DNA from: Bursaphelenchus xylophilus
Lineage: Eukaryota > Nematoda > Chromadorea > Rhabditida > Aphelenchoididae
DNA: 64,000 bases
Assembly (NCBI GenBank): GCA_904066235.2
Contig: CAJFCV020000002.1
Coordinates: forward strand, 372,001 to 436,000
Reading direction: 5' to 3'
Shown here piece by piece: positions 43,689-54,650 of the stretch (its first letter is position 1; each line of letters starts with the position of its first letter). The notes beneath the pieces were generated by a model that saw only the letters and a program-made list of their open reading frames with translations, had not been told where the DNA came from and ran no database searches. Position numbers and translations under genes: made by a program.

Positions 43689-44592
43689 TAATTACAATAG
43701 GCATTAAAGTTTTTATGAATATCGGAGGGTCAGAATTGTGGTAATCCCACTTTATCATAAAATTTCCCATCGCATTTTGATTTTCAAACAAAATTTCACT
43801 TCAATTTCCATCCCCATGCTCTAATACAACTCCTAAACTGTTTCTTGGTCATCCCCATCTTTTTGCGTCTCACGCGAAACGTGAACAGACGGCTGCCCCC
43901 AACTGTTCGACTTGAACTCGAACGAAAAAAAGCGGAAAGAACTATGAAGCAACCGTTCCCACCTCAAAGAACGTTCACATTTCGGCGTTGCAGATCACCA
44001 CGAGTTCCCCATTCGTGAAAAGAGCGGCCGCGGAAGGGGCGGCGAAATTTCGAACGACACGAGGCTACTTTTAGAGACTTTTTACGAGTTTATCCAGTAA
44101 TTTGCCACAGAAATTTAATTTTTTCCGACGTTCAATCGGTAATTAGGGCTTTATAGGGCACACTAAATGTTTTAGAGTAATTGGACACTCAGATTCGGCC
44201 AATTCTAAGGGATTTTAGCCCTGTTTGGCTTAATTTTATGTCTAAACTGATTTTATTTGTGGCAGAATGCAGTTTTGTGAATCCCTGAGGGACTAAACGT
44301 ATGTAATAGCTTTCGTATGTCTTAATTAACACCATGGCCACAAAATACACATAAGATCACATTGTTTTAGCCGTTTTCTCCTCGATATTATCCTAGTAGT
44401 ATTTAAAGTAATAAACATTGCTAAAATTTCGCGTGTTTTTGGTTTTCTGAAGCGCTATGAGTGCCTTCAGAGCTTTCTGAAGGCGTAAACAAGGTTTCAG
44501 ACAAACATCTCGCGCTAAAAAACATTGTTTTAACCAGGATTCTTGAATTTTTCACTAGAAACCTCTAAAATAATATTTTTTTGCCTTTCTAG

Positions 44593-44656
44593 ACGTGTGA
44601 TCTCGAAATCACGCTCGAATCACCTCATGAACACGTCATTCGAGCCGATTTGAAAG
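44593..44656 (+). other. Orphan exon-like block
   Basis: TTTCTAG acceptor, 64 bases open in one frame (TCDLEITLESPHEHVIRADL), then donor GGTACAT. It may be a 5' leader exon of the CoA-transferase gene, or a remnant of another gene. No partner exon was found. Confidence 0.25.
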
Positions 44657-45262
44657 GTACATTCCAACCTCCAGACAAAAAATAAACTCCGTTTTCCGTC
44701 TAAAATTTGTTTTCCTTTCCTTGGATTTTCCCGATTCCCGTCCGCTTTTTTCTTCTTTTTTTTTGAATCCCGTGCCCAAATCGAGGGCCAAGGCCGAAAA
44801 AGGCCAACAAAAATGGAATTTCCCGCTATTCTCTAACTTTTTATGGCAATTTATGGGTATGTGACTCTTGGGAGAGGGAATTCCCGCCATTTTTTTGGTA
44901 TTTTTTGAAGAACAGCAACCCAGACAATGTTTTTTCCCATGCATTTCTGATGTAATTCCTTGTTAAAACTGTCTTATTCACATGCAGACAGCAGATTTTG
45001 TATCATTTTATGATTTTTCCCTGATTTTATGTGTGAAACGGAATTTTTTTAGGTGTTTACCTAGTATAATATAAAAATTTCTCCGGATGTTTGATGTTTT
45101 GATTATAAAACACTGGAATATGATGTATGACTTATTACGATCGTGTTTTCCCGATATTAAACAATAATTTATACCGAAGTTACCTTTTTTATAACTAGTG
45201 CAATATAATTTTTTTTCCAGTTTTAAATTTTTTTGTTTTTAGTGTTTGAAGCAGGTGTGAAG

Positions 45263-47328
45263 ATGCGTTCGGTGAGGATTGCGCAGATCGGGCGTGTTCG
45301 TCAAGCCCGTTTGGCCTCCTCGTTGCCCCGGAAGTCCTTGAACGGCATCGGGGCGCGAGAAATTGCGTATCCTTTGGCCAATCCAAAGCAACAAGTCCGA
45401 AGTTTGGACAAGGCTTTTGATAGAATCAAGTCTGGTGATCACATTTTCGTCCATGGTATTGCGGTAACGCCCACATACTTGTTGGAAGGGCTCAGTGAAG
45501 CGGCCAAGGCCAAGGATTTGAAGAAGATTACCCTCCATCATCTCCATCTCGAAGGCCCAACCCCTTGGACGGCGCCGGATGTTAAGAGCAAGTGTTTTTG
45601 ATTATTTCGTTTGTTTTTCTTTAGGTTGAACGGAAAAGTAACGAAAGAAACAGCGGGTTCTTATCTGTGATGTACCAGATGGTGTCTAGGCTGAAAATTC
45701 TGACAAGGTTAATGAACTTTGGTGATGAACGCACTTCATCACGTTTTTTTTATGATTTTGAGCTGATAGTTGAAGGAAAATTTCTTTGATTTCAAGACCT
45801 TTTATATCGAAATTTTCGTCTGATGCCTAGTGGAAGAGATAATTGACACAAAGGCGAAAAGTTACCCTAATTTTGACCTTTTCAGATAGAATTCGGTCGA
45901 ACTCGCTCTTCACCGGTCACAATCTTCGTCATGCGGTCAATGATGGCACTGCCGACTTCAACTCCATCTTCCTTCACGAGATCCCTCTACTTTTTCGTCG
46001 GGGCCAAGTTAAGCTTGCCGCAGCGCTAGTCCAGGTTTCTCCACCCGATGCCAAAGGATTCTGCTCCCTCGGAACCAGTGTTGACGCCGCCCGGGCTGCT
46101 TGTTGTCATGCTGACATCATTATTGCCGTCTCCAATAAGTACGTTCCCCGCACTTTTGGCGATGGCGTCATCCACTCGTCGCATTTTGATGTGCTGGTCG
46201 AACATGACACTCCATTGCATCAGAGAACGATTGGAGAGAGCGGAGAGATTGATCAAAAAATCGGGCAGATCATTGCCGAAAATTTGGTTGAGGATGGAGC
46301 CACTTTGCAGATGGGTAAGATATTATTTGAAGCCTTGTGCATGCTGTGTTGAATTTTTAGGTATTGGTGCCATCCCTGATGCTGCTCTGGCCGCCTTGAA
46401 AAACCATAAAGACCTGGGTATTCACACCGAAATGTGCTCGGACGGTTTGCTGCCTTTGATCGAGTGTAATGCCGTTACGAACGGCAAGAAATACCATCAT
46501 CCCGGTAAAACAGTCACCAGTTTTGCGTATGGAACTCAGAAACTCTACGATTTCCTCGATGACAACACCTCCGTCCACTTTGGAGATGTCCAATGGGTTA
46601 ATGACCCGTCAATTGTCAGACAAAATCCCAAAGTTTGTGCCATCAACTCGGCTGTGGAAGTCGATCTGACTGGTCAGGTAAGACTTAAATCACATAAAAG
46701 TCATGGTTTTGCGTCAAATTTTTGCTTAGAAAATGAATTCTTATCGCTTTTATATACGCGATGACTAGCTGGTCATGGATAATGTAAAAATTCCAATGAA
46801 AACAGATATTTTTTTGATGGAGTAGTCAGTGGATGTAATTTCAGGTTGTCGCAGACTCCGTTGGTAAACGATTCCTCTCCGGTTTCGGTGGGCAAGTCGA
46901 CTTTATCAGAGGCGCAGCTCTGGGTGATGATGGAGAAGGTCGGCCGATCATTGCTCTCCCATCAGCCGCCAAAAAGGGTCAATCCAAGATTGTCCCGACA
47001 ATTAATGAGGTATGCTTACTGTTTACAGTGATTTGAAGTTAATCCTAGTCGATTAAAACTGTATAATATCGATATTATCCATGATCTTACCGAAATTATT
47101 GATAACACCGAAATTTTTGATAATTCCCCTTATCTTCAGGGAGCTGGAGTTGTGACATCCCGTTCCCATGTCCATTACGTTGTCACTGAATACGGTATTG
47201 CTCAATTGTGGGGCAAGAACATGAGACAACGCGCTTATGAACTGATCAAAATTGCCCATCCCGACAACCGAGAGGCCCTCGAAAAGGCGGCCTTCGAACG
47301 TCTGAAGGTCATCCCCACTGCGGATTAG
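45263..47328 (+). CDS. acer-1: Acetyl-CoA hydrolase / 4-hydroxybutyrate CoA-transferase family enzyme (ACER-1-like)
   Basis: Exons 45263-45587, 45886-46314, 46361-46677, 46845-47009 and 47140-47328 join in phase to 474 aa. The N-terminus (MRSVRIAQIGRVRQARLASS) is Arg-rich and fits a mitochondrial presequence. Family blocks are KSGDHIFVHGIAVTPTYLLE, SNSLFTGHNLRHAVNDGTAD, FCSLGTSVDAARAA, and QMGIGAIPDAALAAL (G252). GIHTEMCSDG contains the expected catalytic Glu275, which forms the glutamyl-CoA thioester. The C-terminal SRSHVHYVVTEYGIAQLWGK is also conserved. The enzyme moves CoA between acyl groups or hydrolyses acetyl-CoA. Intron 1 appears to use a GC donor (AAGA|GCAAGT at 45588); no GT donor keeps the frame. 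From memory, C. elegans acer-1 neighbours pmp-1/pmp-2, matching the ABCD3-like gene in this window. Confidence 0.92.
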
Positions 47329-47792
47329 GTCTCCTCCCATTAATTATATTGTTTGTACCACTCAACGGCCATGTTTGCATTGCTTTACACGGCCCCTCAA
47401 ATCTCTGGGTTCCTTCTTTTGTCATGTAAATGATAAACAATTGAATTGAAATTGAATCGTATTTTGTATTTTCTTGTGGTAGTTGCAATCTATATTTAAA
47501 TTATTTTCACAATACAATATACAAAGTTTACCGGTAAAAATATGAGTACAGGGTATACAAGGGTAAATTACTATATTTTTTTCTGAGATATGTGGGCAAA
47601 ATGGCATTGGAATGGGCTAGTAAGTATACAAACTGACTATTGTGAGATAAATTAATTGCAAAATCAGACAGCAGATAACTTGAATAAAAAAACTGGGGAG
47701 ATTAGTCATGGATAACATATCGGATTTCATGGCGAACCTTAGAGCTAGACAGTAAATTTTTGGTATCTGCATATTCTAGGAGACTTAACGTA

Positions 47793-47999
47793 CAGTTACG
47801 GACCCGATCCAGTGGCAAAAACGTACCATTTTGCATCAGGGAAGCATCAAAAATATGGCAAAATGCTTCCCTCTCCAAGTAGAGCGCGCTTTTGAAATCG
47901 AAGTTTTTTCACTTGGAGAGGGAAGCATTTTGCCACATTTTCGATGCTTCCCGGATGCAAAATGGTACGTTTTTTGCCACTGGATCAGGTCCCCCACTG
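47793..47999. repeat. Family A MITE, centre shortened
   Basis: CAGTTACGGACCCGATCCAG to GGATCAGGTCCCCCACTG. The left inner arm is cut (CCAAGTAGAGCGCGC), giving 207 bp. It lies 22 bp downstream of the TMCO4-like stop codon. Confidence 0.88.
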
Positions 48000-48021
48000 T
48001 GGCTCCCATAATGTAGTATCT

Positions 48022-51000
48022 TCATTTATCACTAAAGAACTCTTGGATCCCATTTGTTTTTCCATTAATTCCCGGGACTTTTTTCCCTTCATTTCCATTC
48101 TCCGGCTCTTGTCGGAAGACCACCTTGCCTTCCATATTTCTCGCTACCTCTCGGCCATTTTCAATCGAGCATGTCACCATCTCATTGGCCATTTTCTTTT
48201 GTTTCTCATCTAATCCAGCGCCGTCTCTTTGGTCAAAATATTGTTCAAGATTTTCTTTGGATTCCTTTGAATACTCGCTAACTCTGACTCCAACCGCTTC
48301 CAGGACTTCAGTTAACTTCTTCGAGTAATCCATATGACCTTTGATCTAAAGGAAAAAAGTGTAAACTTTAGACCACCTAAATTACCAACTTAATACCCAA
48401 AAAATTCAAAAGAAACTTACAATATGACTCAAATTGACGTTCACAATCTTCCTCTCCTCTTTGACGGCCACAGGGCCTGTTCCGGCAATAGTGAACTGAA
48501 CACTCATCGTTCTATAGAGGAATCTCAACAGCCAATCAGTAGTGCAGTATCCATTCACTACTCGACCTCCAACTACGGTGCACAACTGTTTCCATTGCTT
48601 TGTGGAGGCACTAACCGGCGCTCCCAGGAGAATGACATCTTCTATGATGCCTAAAAAGAAAATTTTTGATGCTGGTTTATTTTGCACTAGGAAAATTTTT
48701 GGAGCATGAATCATACAGTTGGGACCTGATCCAGTGGCAAAAAACGTACTATTTTGCACCCGGGAAGTATCAAAAATGTGGCAAAATGCTTCCCTATCCA
48801 AGTGAAAAAACTTCGTTTTGAAGGGCTTCCCTCACAAAAACAGCGGGTTCGCTTTTGAAATCGGAGTTTTCTCACTTGGAGAGGGAAGCATTTTGCCACA
48901 TTTTTGATACTTCCCGGATGTAAAATGGTACGTTTTTTGCCACTGGATCACATCCCCCACTGTACAATATAAAAATCCTTTAAAAAAGCGAAAAATCGTT
49001 TACCTTTCGAGTCCTCCCGCTTGCTCATGGCTAACAGGCAGTGGTATATCACTCTGGCACCTAAGGAGAAGCCTATCAGTGTTATTGGTCGTTTTCCATG
49101 AGCTCTTGTTAGTAAAACATCGGCCAACTGCTCGCCCACCTCCGCTGCACGGCTCACACAGACATTCCAGGGATTGTCAATCACCGACGCGGTCGACACC
49201 AGTACTAGAGGCCATGCGATCGCCGTGACCAGACCTGAAACGAGAAAAATTTTATTAGGTTGGACGGAAAGTTCGTACGATTTTTTACCCAACTTTCAAT
49301 TTAATTTTTTTCGCGCCAAGACCGATTGCCCACCGTAAATACCTAGCATATACAAGAGTACAGTGTGAAGATTTATATGCTACGTGCCAATCGTTAGCTC
49401 CGCCAAAACGAGCTTAATTATAAGAGGTTTTCCGCTTTGCGGCTATTTCGGGTAGGGTCCAGAACGCAAACTCTAGTTTCCAGATCGCTTTCGATGAAGC
49501 TCTGAAACTTTTTAGGCAATGTCCAGTGGTCTTTCTGACTACGTTAAACACAATTAGAAATCATAAAAAAGCGTGTCGGATAAAATAATAGCAACACTTT
49601 CAACCAAGTCTTCAGCAAAGGCCCCCTATGAAAACTTTTTCTTATTATTCCGCGTATTTCTTATTGTCTGTCTCTGTAATAGGGTGCAGTAAGGCACATA
49701 GAGAGCCCTTTACGTGCAACATGAGTAAACCGGATCACAGATGCCTCGGGTTATCCGCAAAGAGACAAAATTGCCAAAAATTATAGCTGTAGAGCAATGC
49801 GCGTAATTTTGTGACAGTCAACAATGGTAGCCCATTGTTTCACGAGGTAGTAGAGCAATAAAGCGGCTCTATTTTGCACCCAAGAAAGGGAGGAGTGGAA
49901 AGATGTTATGAGCTCTTTTTAGAATTGTACGGGATGATCCAACAGTTCACCAACGATTTTTTGAGAAAAGTAATTTAGTTCTATTATGTCGTACGGCAAA
50001 ACAGTTGGCTATTGAGGGGTAGCTGAGTGTAAGGGATTGTCCTTAGTTTCTGCATATCATAGTTTTACACATAGAAATGCACCGGCAAAGCGGCGGTTGC
50101 AGTTATATTCAAACTTGGGGTGGTCCTGCAGAAGTCAAATTTTATGGCTATGTTTTGATTTAGTCCCCGGCGACTTTACGCATATTAAGAGCTACAGAAG
50201 AAGGCTTTTTAGCAGTGCCAAAACAATTTCCTGGTAGGCCTTATTAAACAAACCAGCCAAGGATTTGTAATTTTGGACCAAAGATGGGTAAATGTCTAAA
50301 TTAAGTTCTCAGTTCGTAAATGCTTAAGATGGCTGAAGGTTGTACTGCTATATAGGGATGCCTGTCCCCTACCGACACCATATATTTGTGTTTGTCTTTT
50401 TCCATCAGCGCAAGAAAAAATAGCAGCAGTAAAAAATCGTACGAACTTTCCGTCCAACCTAATATTATTTCAGGCAGAAAACAATTAGCGATTCTTTTAA
50501 ATTCCACCATAAAACGGTAGATTCATTAGGATTCAATGTTATTACCAGCTAACGCAGTTTCCATCAGTGTATGTTGGATTGCGTAAGAGATCGCGAATGA
50601 CATCAAATAATCGATCGCCTTCCCCAATTCCATCAGGTATTTACTCTCATATCGCAAAGTATACTGTTCCTTGGACATCATCAAGTGTCGCCATTGCACT
50701 TTGAATGCGTTTTCTCCGTCCTAAAATACGATTTTTTGAGAATTTTATTTCGCACAGTGCAATCGTTAAAATATAGTGGGGGACTGATCCAGTGGCAAAA
50801 ACGTAACATTTTGCGTCCGAGAGGTATCAAAAATGTGGCAAAATGCTTCCCTCTCCAAGTGAAAAAACTTCATTTTGAAAGGCGCGCTTTCGAAATCTGA
50901 GTTTTTTCACTTGGAGAGGGAAGGCCACATTTTTTATACTTCCCGGATGCAAAATGATACGTTTCTTGCCACTAGATCATGTCCCCCACTGTAGGCTTCG

Positions 51001-53240
51001 ACCGCACAGTGCAATTTCTAAACCCCTTACCTGTTCATCGATCCATCCGCTAACACATAGGACACAATGAAGACTCCGATCTTCAGTGAGACTCTCCACA
51101 ACAAATTCATCGATAGCTCCCACCCGTTTCTTCATTTTATACCCGGCCAATCCAGCGCCAGCGGCGCCAAAAACAGAGCCCATAATGGCGGCGCCTGTGG
51201 TTGTGGCAAGACCAGCGACCGCTCCAGTCCCCACAACCACTGAAGCCGCGCCTGCGACAAATGGGGCGGCTAGTCCTCCGGTAAGACCTAAAATAATACA
51301 CTTTTTTTATTATTCTAAGTAACAGTTTTGATTTTCGGATGTAAAATGCCTCAAATAAAATTTTAAATGGTTAACTCACCTATCAGAACCCCACCAACAC
51401 CGCCGGCAACTCCAATCATCGCATATCTCTTGAACTTTTTCATTTTCGAATTGCGTTCTCTTGTTGCTTTAGCCGCTCTAAACAAAAATTGAGGTTACGC
51501 GATGTACAGTGGGGGATCTGATCCAGTGGCAAAAAACGTGTCATTTTGCATCCAGGAAGTATCAAAAATGTGGCAAAATGCTTCCCTCTCCAAGTGGAAA
51601 AACTCTGAATTTCAAAATCGCGCCAGCTCTTTTTGTGAGGGAAGCCCTTCAAAATCGGGTTTTTTCACTTGGAGAGGGAGGCATTTTGCCACATTTTTGA
51701 TACTTCCCGGATGCAAAATCGTACTTTTTTGCCACTGGATCAGGTCCCCACTCTATTACCATGTAATAGATGCAAAATACGGCATATTGAAACCCACTGA
51801 AAGTTTACAAAGCTTTTCGCAAAGTTCTCACCTTACCCAAAATTATACTACCATTAACATCTGATGTCAAAAAAATATAAAATTTCAGATGAAAACTGAT
51901 TTAGTTCAGTGAAAAAACTCATAAAAAAGTTCTACACACTAGCACACTCACAATTACAACAACAAAATCACTATACAACACCTAAACTGACCCTTTTTGG
52001 ATGTTCTGTCTATAAAAGAAAATCATTACAAATTCACTTCCCAGAAACTTACTCAGTCTCCACATAATCCTGATTCATTAGAGAGTAGACCAAGGTGTCC
52101 TCAATGTCCTCAAAATCGTTCCATTTGACCCCCAACAACGCACCCGTATGACGTAACAATACCCGATGGCGACTGTCATAAGCACCTAAAAAGCGTCGAT
52201 AAATACGGCCAAAATCTCGTACCTTCTTCCAAAACTGTGAGTAAAAAGCTTCCTAGCAGTGAGATCGTGCCATTCTTCTTGACAAAATCATTATTTTTGA
52301 TGGCTCCGATGAGTTCTGGGATGTCTTCGTGGTCTTCTTCGACGCGTCTTTTCAGCTCCTCAAAATCCTCGGAAATTTCCAAATTTTCGACGATTAGTTG
52401 ATCACAGGCTTTCAGAAATCCTCTAAAACAATTTCAATTAGGATGAACAGACTGTTTACTATCTAAAAAGCAAAAAATCAACCGACTTACAACGAACTCT
52501 CATCCAAATTCGGCTCCAAATCCCACTTCAACACCAACATCAGGACTGTGCCAAAGTTTTTCCGCGTTTCCGCATCCAAAGTCTTGTTGAGTTCGCTTTT
52601 CGCAAGGATAACGTGCTTCGGCATGACATCTAAAACAATTCTCAATCAATTTACAGCACAAAAACAGGAAAATTTTAGGAGAAAATTAGATTTCCCTGAA
52701 GGCTTGTCTTTCTTCCAGAATTTTTTAAAAACATTTTTGAATCCCATTTCTGACCGGATTTACATAATGATTATGAGTTGGAATGAAAGACTACTCCCTA
52801 CGAAATTTATAAAGTTCTAGAGATTACAAATTGTTGGTTGAAATTTCAGTTATATTATCTATGATAATATCGGATGAAAAGGTGATCATAAGTGCAAATA
52901 GTGGGCTCTTTTTAAACTACAACGAATGAGAACATCATAAAAGGCCGATTTATGCAGCTTTAGCGTGAAAAGACAAAAGGATTTTAGAGAAAACACCAGT
53001 TTTAACTAGTACAATATCGGATGGTCAATGAAACTCATTGAAAACCGACGAGAATTTTGGTGAAAACAACCTCAATTTAATAAAGAAGGCTTGTAGAGTT
53101 AGTTCAAAACTAATTTCCCCAGATTTTTCCATCAAAAAATCTTATATTATCCATGACAAAGTCTTACCATTTTCCGAAGAAACCGACGAAAGTCGACTCG
53201 GAAACACTTTGAGATCACTTCCAACAGGGTCCGCCGACAT
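48022..53240 (-). CDS. TMCO4: TMCO4-like (DUF726) membrane protein with alpha/beta-hydrolase domain
   Basis: Ten minus-strand exons: 53168-53240, 52491-52629, 52223-52422, 52053-52185, 51380-51477, 51031-51287, 50546-50720, 49004-49234, 48421-48650 and 48022-48345. They join in phase to 619 aa (human TMCO4 about 634). Residues 190-265 are the diagnostic DUF726 Gly/Ala-rich membrane hairpin (GLTGGLAAPFVAG, then GAAGAGLAGYKMKKRVGAID). The hydrolase core follows: CVSGWIDE, nucleophile elbow GFSLG (413-417, Ser415), DVILLGAPVSAS with a candidate Asp, and GHMDY in the last exon with the His. All triad positions look present, so it could be an active lipase or esterase, though no TMCO4 substrate is established to my knowledge. 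The last 75 residues are polar. Three introns carry A MITEs and one holds a dead mariner. This gene has absorbed more insertions than any other in the window. Confidence 0.92.
48716..48962. repeat. Family A MITE in a TMCO4-like intron
   Basis: CAGTTGGGACCTGATCCAGT to GGATCACATCCCCCACTG, TA at 48714-48715 and 48963-48964. Confidence 0.9.
49255..50462. mobile_element. Decayed mariner element (about 1.2 kb) in a TMCO4-like intron
   Basis: TIRs of about 34 bp: TTAGGTTGGACGGAAAGTTC at the left and its inverse GAACTTTCCGTCCAACCTAA at the right, with TA at 49253-49254 and 50463-50464. TTAGGTTG tips and a length near 1.2-1.3 kb are characteristic of mariner. On the plus strand, 50080-50235 still resembles the C-terminal catalytic part of a mariner transposase (a NAP... 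block, LQLYSNLGW, then PGDFTHIKSYRR near the usual third-Asp motif). Stops and frameshifts are numerous, so it is inactive. Confidence 0.88.
50774..50991. repeat. Family A MITE in a TMCO4-like intron, flanked by GCACAGTGC words
   Basis: TAGTGGGGGACTGATCCAGT to AGATCATGTCCCCCACTG. GCACAGTGC occurs at 50752-50760 on the left and 51004-51012 on the right, 13 bp outside each end. Confidence 0.88.
51507..51753. repeat. Family A MITE in a TMCO4-like intron
   Basis: CAGTGGGGGATCTGATCCAG to GGATCAGGTCCCCACTC, TA at 51505-51506 and 51754-51755. Confidence 0.9.
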
Positions 53241-54650
53241 TTTGGGGTCTAATGAATCAGAGTTCGGCCGCACCTCTCCCCACAAATCTGTGCTTTCCTC
53301 TTCAGATTATAATTGATGTTGTTTCGAAAGGCCGAAACATCGCTGGGCGGCCGCTCCGTCGCCGAAATTAGGAATTCCAAGCAAAATTAGGAATTCAAGG
53401 CAAGTTCAGAACGGCGCCTCTGGGCATGGGATTCTGAAAACACATAAAAACGGTAGCATTCCCACGAAATCTAATTAAATCCCCGGTTATAAGGGGTTTC
53501 TATGGAGTTGCTGACGAGAATCCGGCCAAAAATAATATTTAAAGCCGTCCTGGATGTGCATGAATTATAGATCTGTGGCCTTCGAACGTTGAGGACCAAA
53601 ATAAGACCTCGTTTCGTTATTCTAATTAGTTTTTCAATGGAAAATTGCGGAAAAGCGCAATTCCGAGCGAAATTTGGATGTAAACATAAACAAAACGACT
53701 ATAAAAAGAGCTCGAATGGTGTGGGTCAACCGAAATTCATCTATATACCACCGGTCTGTGGTGTTTGATCGGATTCATTACCCATTCCCATTCAAAAACG
53801 CAAGAAAAGGGCCTAAACCAGCCTATTTTAGGTAACAAACAAGCCAAAATAGCAATTTTGGACCTATTTAGTTCAAAATCGTGCTCCCAATTAGGTCTAA
53901 ACGAAGCAGAATGTCCACTGATTACTCTGCTTACCTTTCGGACTCCAAGAATTGAGCAAAACAAGTTTCCAGACGAGTTTTCCGGCGAGACGCCCAGTTT
54001 TCGGTGTGAAAAATACAATTATGCGATTTTTTGTCCCCTCTCGATGGAAAATTCCCCTTCTTCCTTCTGCAAATCAAGAGTCTCGAGGGGAGAGCGGTAA
54101 ACCCGCACAAAAGAGCGCTAATTTCATTCGCGGAGAACAAAAAATCGTATTTTGGGCGAGAGAGTGCGGCGAAACGAGAGCGCACAGAGCGCGCGCCTTT
54201 GTTGCGAGAGAAAAAGAGCTTCTCGGGCGGGGGAGATGAGGTTATTGTTGAGGGGAGGGTTTTTAAAGTGAGAAGCCCTCAGGAAATGCGGGAAAAGAGC
54301 GGGGTTGAAGGGTAAGAAAGAATGGACATAGTCATGAATGGATGGATAAGTTTCTGTGAACAAGCCGTTCGCCCGGAGGCGTTGGATTTCCAAAAAAATG
54401 GGACGAACAGAGTCTAGGGTCTGAACTACACGCAGAATGGATGCAATTTACAAACTTTTGAACGAGAATTATTGGCCGAAACTTCCTTGTTTCCAAAACG
54501 AAATTTGAGAAAATCAAAAAAAAAAAAAATTTTTTAATGTGTCATGATGACAATATTTTTTCTGAAATATGAGTGCAAATGATAAAGAATAGAAGAACAA
54601 TTCTTATTGACGAGTTATCAGTGTACGGAGAGCGGTGGTCCTCGCAAAGG
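53241..54650. promoter_or_regulatory. Divergent intergenic region between the TMCO4-like gene and the gene at 54651
   Basis: The two flanking genes start back to back 1.4 kb apart, so promoters for both should lie here. No exon is supported. There is a purine-rich GAGAG tract at 54150-54240, AATTAGGAATTC repeated around 53366-53395, and an A/T homopolymer junction at 54519-54536. TCATGGATAATATAAG lies on the minus strand inside the first TMCO4-like intron at 53142-53157, just left of this region. Confidence 0.35.

Larger units (their letters stand above)
42622..45262. other. Long intergenic region upstream of the CoA-transferase gene
   Basis: 2.6 kb with no clear gene. It contains a degraded B-like stretch (43210-43440), an A MITE (43454-43688), a GC-richer patch at 43840-44060, and one exon-like block (44593-44656). 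AGTATAATATAA is at 45063-45074 and CTAGTGCAATATAA at about 45195-45208. Confidence 0.45.

Noticed and set aside
47061..47085. GTATAATATCGATATTATCC palindrome as a possible replication or MITE end
   Set aside because: Best explained as two copies of the recurrent TAATAT motif in opposite orientation; no TIR partner or duplication.
53341..53410. AATTAGGAATTC repeats and GC-rich patch as a possible exon
   Set aside because: Stops in all useful frames and no splice signals.
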